From contig JAGLUQ010000048.1 of NCBI GenBank assembly GCA_023134675.1, positions 1 through 6,818 of the forward strand: a stretch of 6,818 bases of DNA, given 5' to 3'. Each line of letters starts with the position of its first letter. Positions within the stretch are counted from its first letter, which is position 1. The notes beneath the pieces are model-generated. The model had not been told where the DNA came from. It saw nothing but the letters and a program-made list of their open reading frames with translations, and searched no databases. The DNA is from Candidatus Aenigmatarchaeota archaeon. Its GTDB lineage: Archaea; EX4484-52; GLR71. Below are positions 4,805 through 6,818 of the stretch, piece by piece. The position numbers were made by a program, and so were the translations under genes.

Positions 4805-5596
4805 ATGAAGATATACATACAGAAGATAACAGGCATGGATATATACTACGATAATATATCAAAAGAGCTTGTTCTCAACGGAAAACCTCTTAACAGTTCC
4901 ATACGCTTTCTGAAAGAAATGAAAGATGTCATCCATGATAAGGAATGGTTCAGTACAGTAAAGCCAGACAGGAAAATGTACTACATGTTCAGAGACATCC
5001 ATGAAGACGCAGACAGAGAAGCAGCAGAAGATAATAATTTAAGATACGACATAACAGTCATACCTCCTGATATGATAGGCGACGAATACGTAAAGACGCA
5101 AGGCCACTGCCATCCATGCGTGACAGGTACAGATGTAACATACCCTGAAATGTATCAGGTCTTAAATGGAGAGGCTATGTTCATATTTGAAAAAAAAGAA
5201 GGCAAAGAAACAAAAACATATCACATACACGGAAAAGAAGGAGATATAGTAATACTACCACCAGGATACAGCCATGTGACAGTGAACCCGACAGACCAGA
5301 TATTAATTGTCGCCAACTGGACAGAATCTCGGTTCAAGAGCGACTACAGGCCTATGCTAAAGACAAGAGGTCTGGCTTACTATTACATAAGAAAAGGTAA
5401 TGAAAGTGCATTCATAAGCAACATAAACAATAAAGATGCATCATCATTAGAAGAAATCAGACCTATAGACCCTGAACTTATCGGCCTGAAAAAAGACGAA
5501 CCTATGTACGCCCTGATAAAGACCCCCGAAAAGCTTGCATTCCTCACAAAGCCGCAAGACTATGGAACATTCTTCAGCAAGGTCCTTGAACGATAA
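4805..5596 (+). CDS. pgiA: Archaeal cupin-type glucose-6-phosphate isomerase, with C-terminal extension
   Basis: The enzyme interconverts glucose 6-phosphate and fructose 6-phosphate in the cytoplasm. It belongs to the metal-dependent cupin family, which is unrelated to the classical isomerase. The cupin metal site is clear: TQGHCHPCVTGTDVTYPEMY at residues 98-117 supplies His101, His103 and Glu115, and the second motif DIVILPPGYSHVTVNP (147-162) supplies His157. The spacing and the VTYPE(M/V)Y signature match archaeal members. The protein is 263 residues from the chosen start, while the well-known Pyrococcus-type enzymes are about 190. The extra length is mainly the C-terminal part, roughly residues 195-263, containing PELIGLKKDEPMYALIKTPEKL. 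That part has no recognised motif and probably packs against the cupin barrel. The start at 4805 is chosen from the Shine-Dalgarno and TATA positions. It is transcribed alone or with the MinD-like gene 60 bp upstream; its own promoter makes the former likelier. Confidence 0.93.
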   Translation: MKIYIQKITGMDIYYDNISKELVLNGKPLNSSIRFLKEMKDVIHDKEWFSTVKPDRKMYYMFRDIHEDADREAAEDNNLRYDITVIPPDMIGDEYVKTQGHCHPCVTGTDVTYPEMYQVLNGEAMFIFEKKEGKETKTYHIHGKEGDIVILPPGYSHVTVNPTDQILIVANWTESRFKSDYRPMLKTRGLAYYYIRKGNESAFISNINNKDASSLEEIRPIDPELIGLKKDEPMYALIKTPEKLAFLTKPQDYGTFFSKVLER

Positions 5597-5604
5597 TAAG
5601 AAGA

Positions 5605-5612
5605 TTTTTAAT
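5605..5612 (+). promoter_or_regulatory. TATA-like element before the 117-residue gene, within a T-rich stretch
   Basis: TTTTTAAT is centred about 27 bp before the ATG at 5636, which would put transcription start at or next to the start codon. The same T-rich stretch (5605-5620) begins 8 bp after the isomerase stop codon and may also end that transcript. Confidence 0.5.
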
Positions 5613-5635
5613 GTTTTGTTCTAATTTAAAGTAAT

Positions 5636-5989
5636 ATGGACATCCTTTATAGTAACAATATCATATGCGACCTTGAAGTAACGATCTACAGATTTAGCCT
5701 GCCTGAAGACTATTTTGCGTTTTCCAAAGATATAGTGATACTCCCGTTAAAAGAAAGAAGAAGCACAGAATACGATTTCTATGCGATTATAAATGCCGAC
5801 GACACCCTAAAAATAAGAGATAGAAGAACTTTCACCCAAAAACGCATATCAAAAAAATTAAATCTTAAAGAAAAGACAGACCAGGATATAGATTTAAGAT
5901 ACCTTCAGGAGCATTACGAAGAGATCTCAACACTTATTGGTTCTAAAATAGAGAAAACTATGTCCCTAAACAATAGCCTTTACACTTAA
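5636..5989 (+). CDS. Unrecognised 117-residue protein, apparently leaderless
   Basis: I do not recognise this protein. It has no signal peptide, membrane helix or cysteine motif; its only cysteine is near residue 11. Residues 1-60 alternate hydrophobic and polar residues (ICDLEVTIYRF; KDIVILPL; YDFYAIINADD), suggesting a small beta-rich fold. Residues 60-117 are charged and likely helical (LKIRDRRTFTQKRISKKLNLKEK; DLRYLQEHYEEISTLIGSKIEK). The ATG lies about 27 bp after a TATA centre and has no Shine-Dalgarno site, so translation is probably leaderless. It sits between the isomerase (39 bp) and the hydrogenase-like genes (46 bp), but each has its own promoter-like element, so position alone does not tie it to either. 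Base composition is like its neighbours, so it does not look foreign. The open frame is short and could be lineage-specific. Confidence 0.7.
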   Translation: MDILYSNNIICDLEVTIYRFSLPEDYFAFSKDIVILPLKERRSTEYDFYAIINADDTLKIRDRRTFTQKRISKKLNLKEKTDQDIDLRYLQEHYEEISTLIGSKIEKTMSLNNSLYT

Positions 5990-6004
5990 AGATAAGAACC
6001 ATAA

Positions 6005-6013
6005 CTATTTATT
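6005..6013 (+). promoter_or_regulatory. TATA box of the hydrogenase-like operon
   Basis: CTATTTATT is centred about 27 bp before the ATG at 6036. No Shine-Dalgarno element precedes that ATG, so the first gene of the operon is probably read from a leaderless message. Confidence 0.5.
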
Positions 6014-6035
6014 CTATCCAGAAGAAATCATCTGT

Positions 6036-6527
6036 ATGCTGAAATCACAGTTGTTCAGGCTGAAAGCAAAAGCATTGAACCACGCAAGGATAAAATCTCC
6101 GTGGATGATGCATTTTGATGCGACATCCTGCAACGGCTGCGGCATAGAGATAATTGCATGCCTGACCCCAAAATATGATATAGAACGCTTTGGCATAGTT
6201 GAAAAAGGCAACCCGCGCCATTCAGACATCCTTCTTGTAACAGGTGCCGTATCTCACAAGACGAAAGACAGATTAAAGCTCATATATGACCAGATGCCGG
6301 AACCTAAGGTAGTCATAGTCATAGGTGTCTGCGGCATATCAAAAGGTATATACCAGGGCTGCTACAATATCATAGGTCCGATAGACAAGGTAATACCTGT
6401 CGACATCTATGTGCCCGGGTGCCCGCCAAGACCGACAGCAATAATAGACGGCATCGTCAAAGGCCTCGACCTGTGGAAAGACAAGCTTAAAGAAGAAGAC
6501 AAGAGAAGAGAGGAATATATGCTGTGA
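6036..6527 (+). CDS. NuoB-like small subunit of an energy-converting [NiFe] hydrogenase (Ech/Mbh type)
   Basis: In this family the small subunit carries the proximal 4Fe-4S cluster that passes electrons between the ferredoxin-side clusters and the catalytic large subunit of a membrane-bound complex. It faces the cytoplasm and has no membrane segment. Likely cluster ligands are Cys32 and Cys35 in SCNGCGIEI, Cys99 in IGVCGIS and Cys129 in VPGCPPRP. The CxxC spacing is that of group 4 hydrogenases and their Mbh/Mbx relatives; true complex I NuoB has adjacent cysteines. The segment LTPKYDIERFGI (43-54) resembles the Mbh small subunit, whereas GIYQGCYNIIGPIDKVIPVD (104-123) recalls Ech-like subunits, so I do not choose a symbol. 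Its 163 residues are normal for the family. It is the first gene of an operon whose next gene starts 5 bp after its stop. Whether the complex is a hydrogenase needs the large subunit, which lies beyond the window. Confidence 0.9.
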   Translation: MLKSQLFRLKAKALNHARIKSPWMMHFDATSCNGCGIEIIACLTPKYDIERFGIVEKGNPRHSDILLVTGAVSHKTKDRLKLIYDQMPEPKVVIVIGVCGISKGIYQGCYNIIGPIDKVIPVDIYVPGCPPRPTAIIDGIVKGLDLWKDKLKEEDKRREEYML

Positions 6528-6529
6528 TC
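6524..6529 (+). promoter_or_regulatory. Shine-Dalgarno site overlapping the upstream stop codon
   Basis: GTGATC covers the TGA stop of the small-subunit gene and lies 3 nt before the ATG at 6533. This arrangement allows coupled translation of the two subunits and supports that start. Confidence 0.6.
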
Positions 6530-6532
6530 ATC

Positions 6533-6818
6533 ATGGACTGGCTAAAAAAACTGGGAAAAGTCTACAGAACAGACAAAAACGACATCTACATAAAAACAGA
6601 TGCAAAAAACATAGCCGCCGCGATAAAGACACTAAAGGAAAAAAAGATAGGCCATATCACAGCCATAACGGGAATAGACACGAAAAAAGAGATAGAAATA
6701 ATATATCATTTCTGGACAGGAAAACAGATGATAAACATAAAGACTGCCATAGACAGGAATCTTCCAAAGATAAAGACAATAACAAAAGATTTTCCGGGAG
6801 CGATGCTGTACGAGATGG
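6533..6818 (+). CDS. NuoC-like 30-kDa subunit of the same complex, 3' end cut by window edge
   Basis: The 95 codons present match the N-terminal part of the NADH dehydrogenase 30-kDa (NuoC) family, which includes the EchD and MbhK subunits of energy-converting hydrogenases. It is a structural subunit that helps join the small and large subunits in the hydrophilic arm. The pattern is a helix with I-K-T-L-K (31-35), a strand GHITAITGID (40-49), a strand of the type EIEIIYHFW (53-61), then IKTAIDRNLPKIKTITKDFPGAMLYE. FPGAMLYE is the start of the family signature (usually PGAELYERE), and the rest is outside the window. Gene order after a NuoB-like gene is as expected for this complex. No membrane segment is visible in this part. 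Confidence 0.85.
   Translation, partial: MDWLKKLGKVYRTDKNDIYIKTDAKNIAAAIKTLKEKKIGHITAITGIDTKKEIEIIYHFWTGKQMINIKTAIDRNLPKIKTITKDFPGAMLYEM

Noticed and set aside
4309..4836. Open frame of 175 codons on the minus strand over the end of the MinD-like gene and the isomerase promoter
   Set aside because: It is antisense to conserved MinD sequence and crosses the isomerase promoter. No promoter or ribosome site supports it.
1..6818. CRISPR array, insertion sequence or toxin-antitoxin pair
   Set aside because: No regularly spaced repeats, no terminal inverted repeats, no transposase-like protein, and no adjacent pair of small overlapping genes of the usual kind were seen.

Overview
The window is AT-rich chromosomal DNA from an archaeon. 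Three things point that way: TATA boxes centred about 27-35 bp before gene starts, a mix of leaderless starts and GGTGAT-type Shine-Dalgarno sites, and tRNA genes without an encoded CCA that end in oligo-T. The archaeal cupin-type glucose-6-phosphate isomerase and the Ech/Mbh-type hydrogenase module fit as well. I cannot name the lineage from sequence alone; a fermentative euryarchaeal or DPANN-type organism would fit. Coding strands are rich in ATA, AAA, AGA and AGG codons.

Layout. Positions 1-1014 (minus) hold the first 338 codons of pyruvate kinase, which runs off the left edge. It is divergent from an unrecognised 347-residue protein (1111-2154, plus). Positions 2157-3110 form a tRNA island: tRNA-Val(GAC) and tRNA-Glu(CTC) in tandem, then a minus-strand gene for a small split zinc-ribbon protein (2431-2898), then tRNA-Leu(GAG). 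After that, all genes are on the plus strand: a sugar-1-phosphate nucleotidyltransferase (3201-3944), a MinD/ParA-family ATPase (3986-4744), cupin phosphoglucose isomerase (4805-5596), an unrecognised 117-residue protein (5636-5989), a hydrogenase small-subunit/NuoB-like protein (6036-6527), and the start of a NuoC-like 30-kDa subunit (6533 to the edge).

How it fits together. Pyruvate kinase and phosphoglucose isomerase are central sugar-metabolism enzymes, and the nucleotidyltransferase activates sugars for glycan synthesis. The last two genes look like the first two of a complex that passes ferredoxin electrons to protons (Ech/Mbh type) or to a related acceptor. Together they suggest sugar fermentation coupled to membrane energy conservation. 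Almost every gene has its own promoter-like element, so only the last pair looks like an operon. The parts least explained are the 347-residue protein, the zinc-ribbon protein, the 117-residue protein, and a MinD homologue with changes at two conserved active-site positions. I found no CRISPR array, insertion sequence or clear mobile element, and no strong case for a wholly new system.
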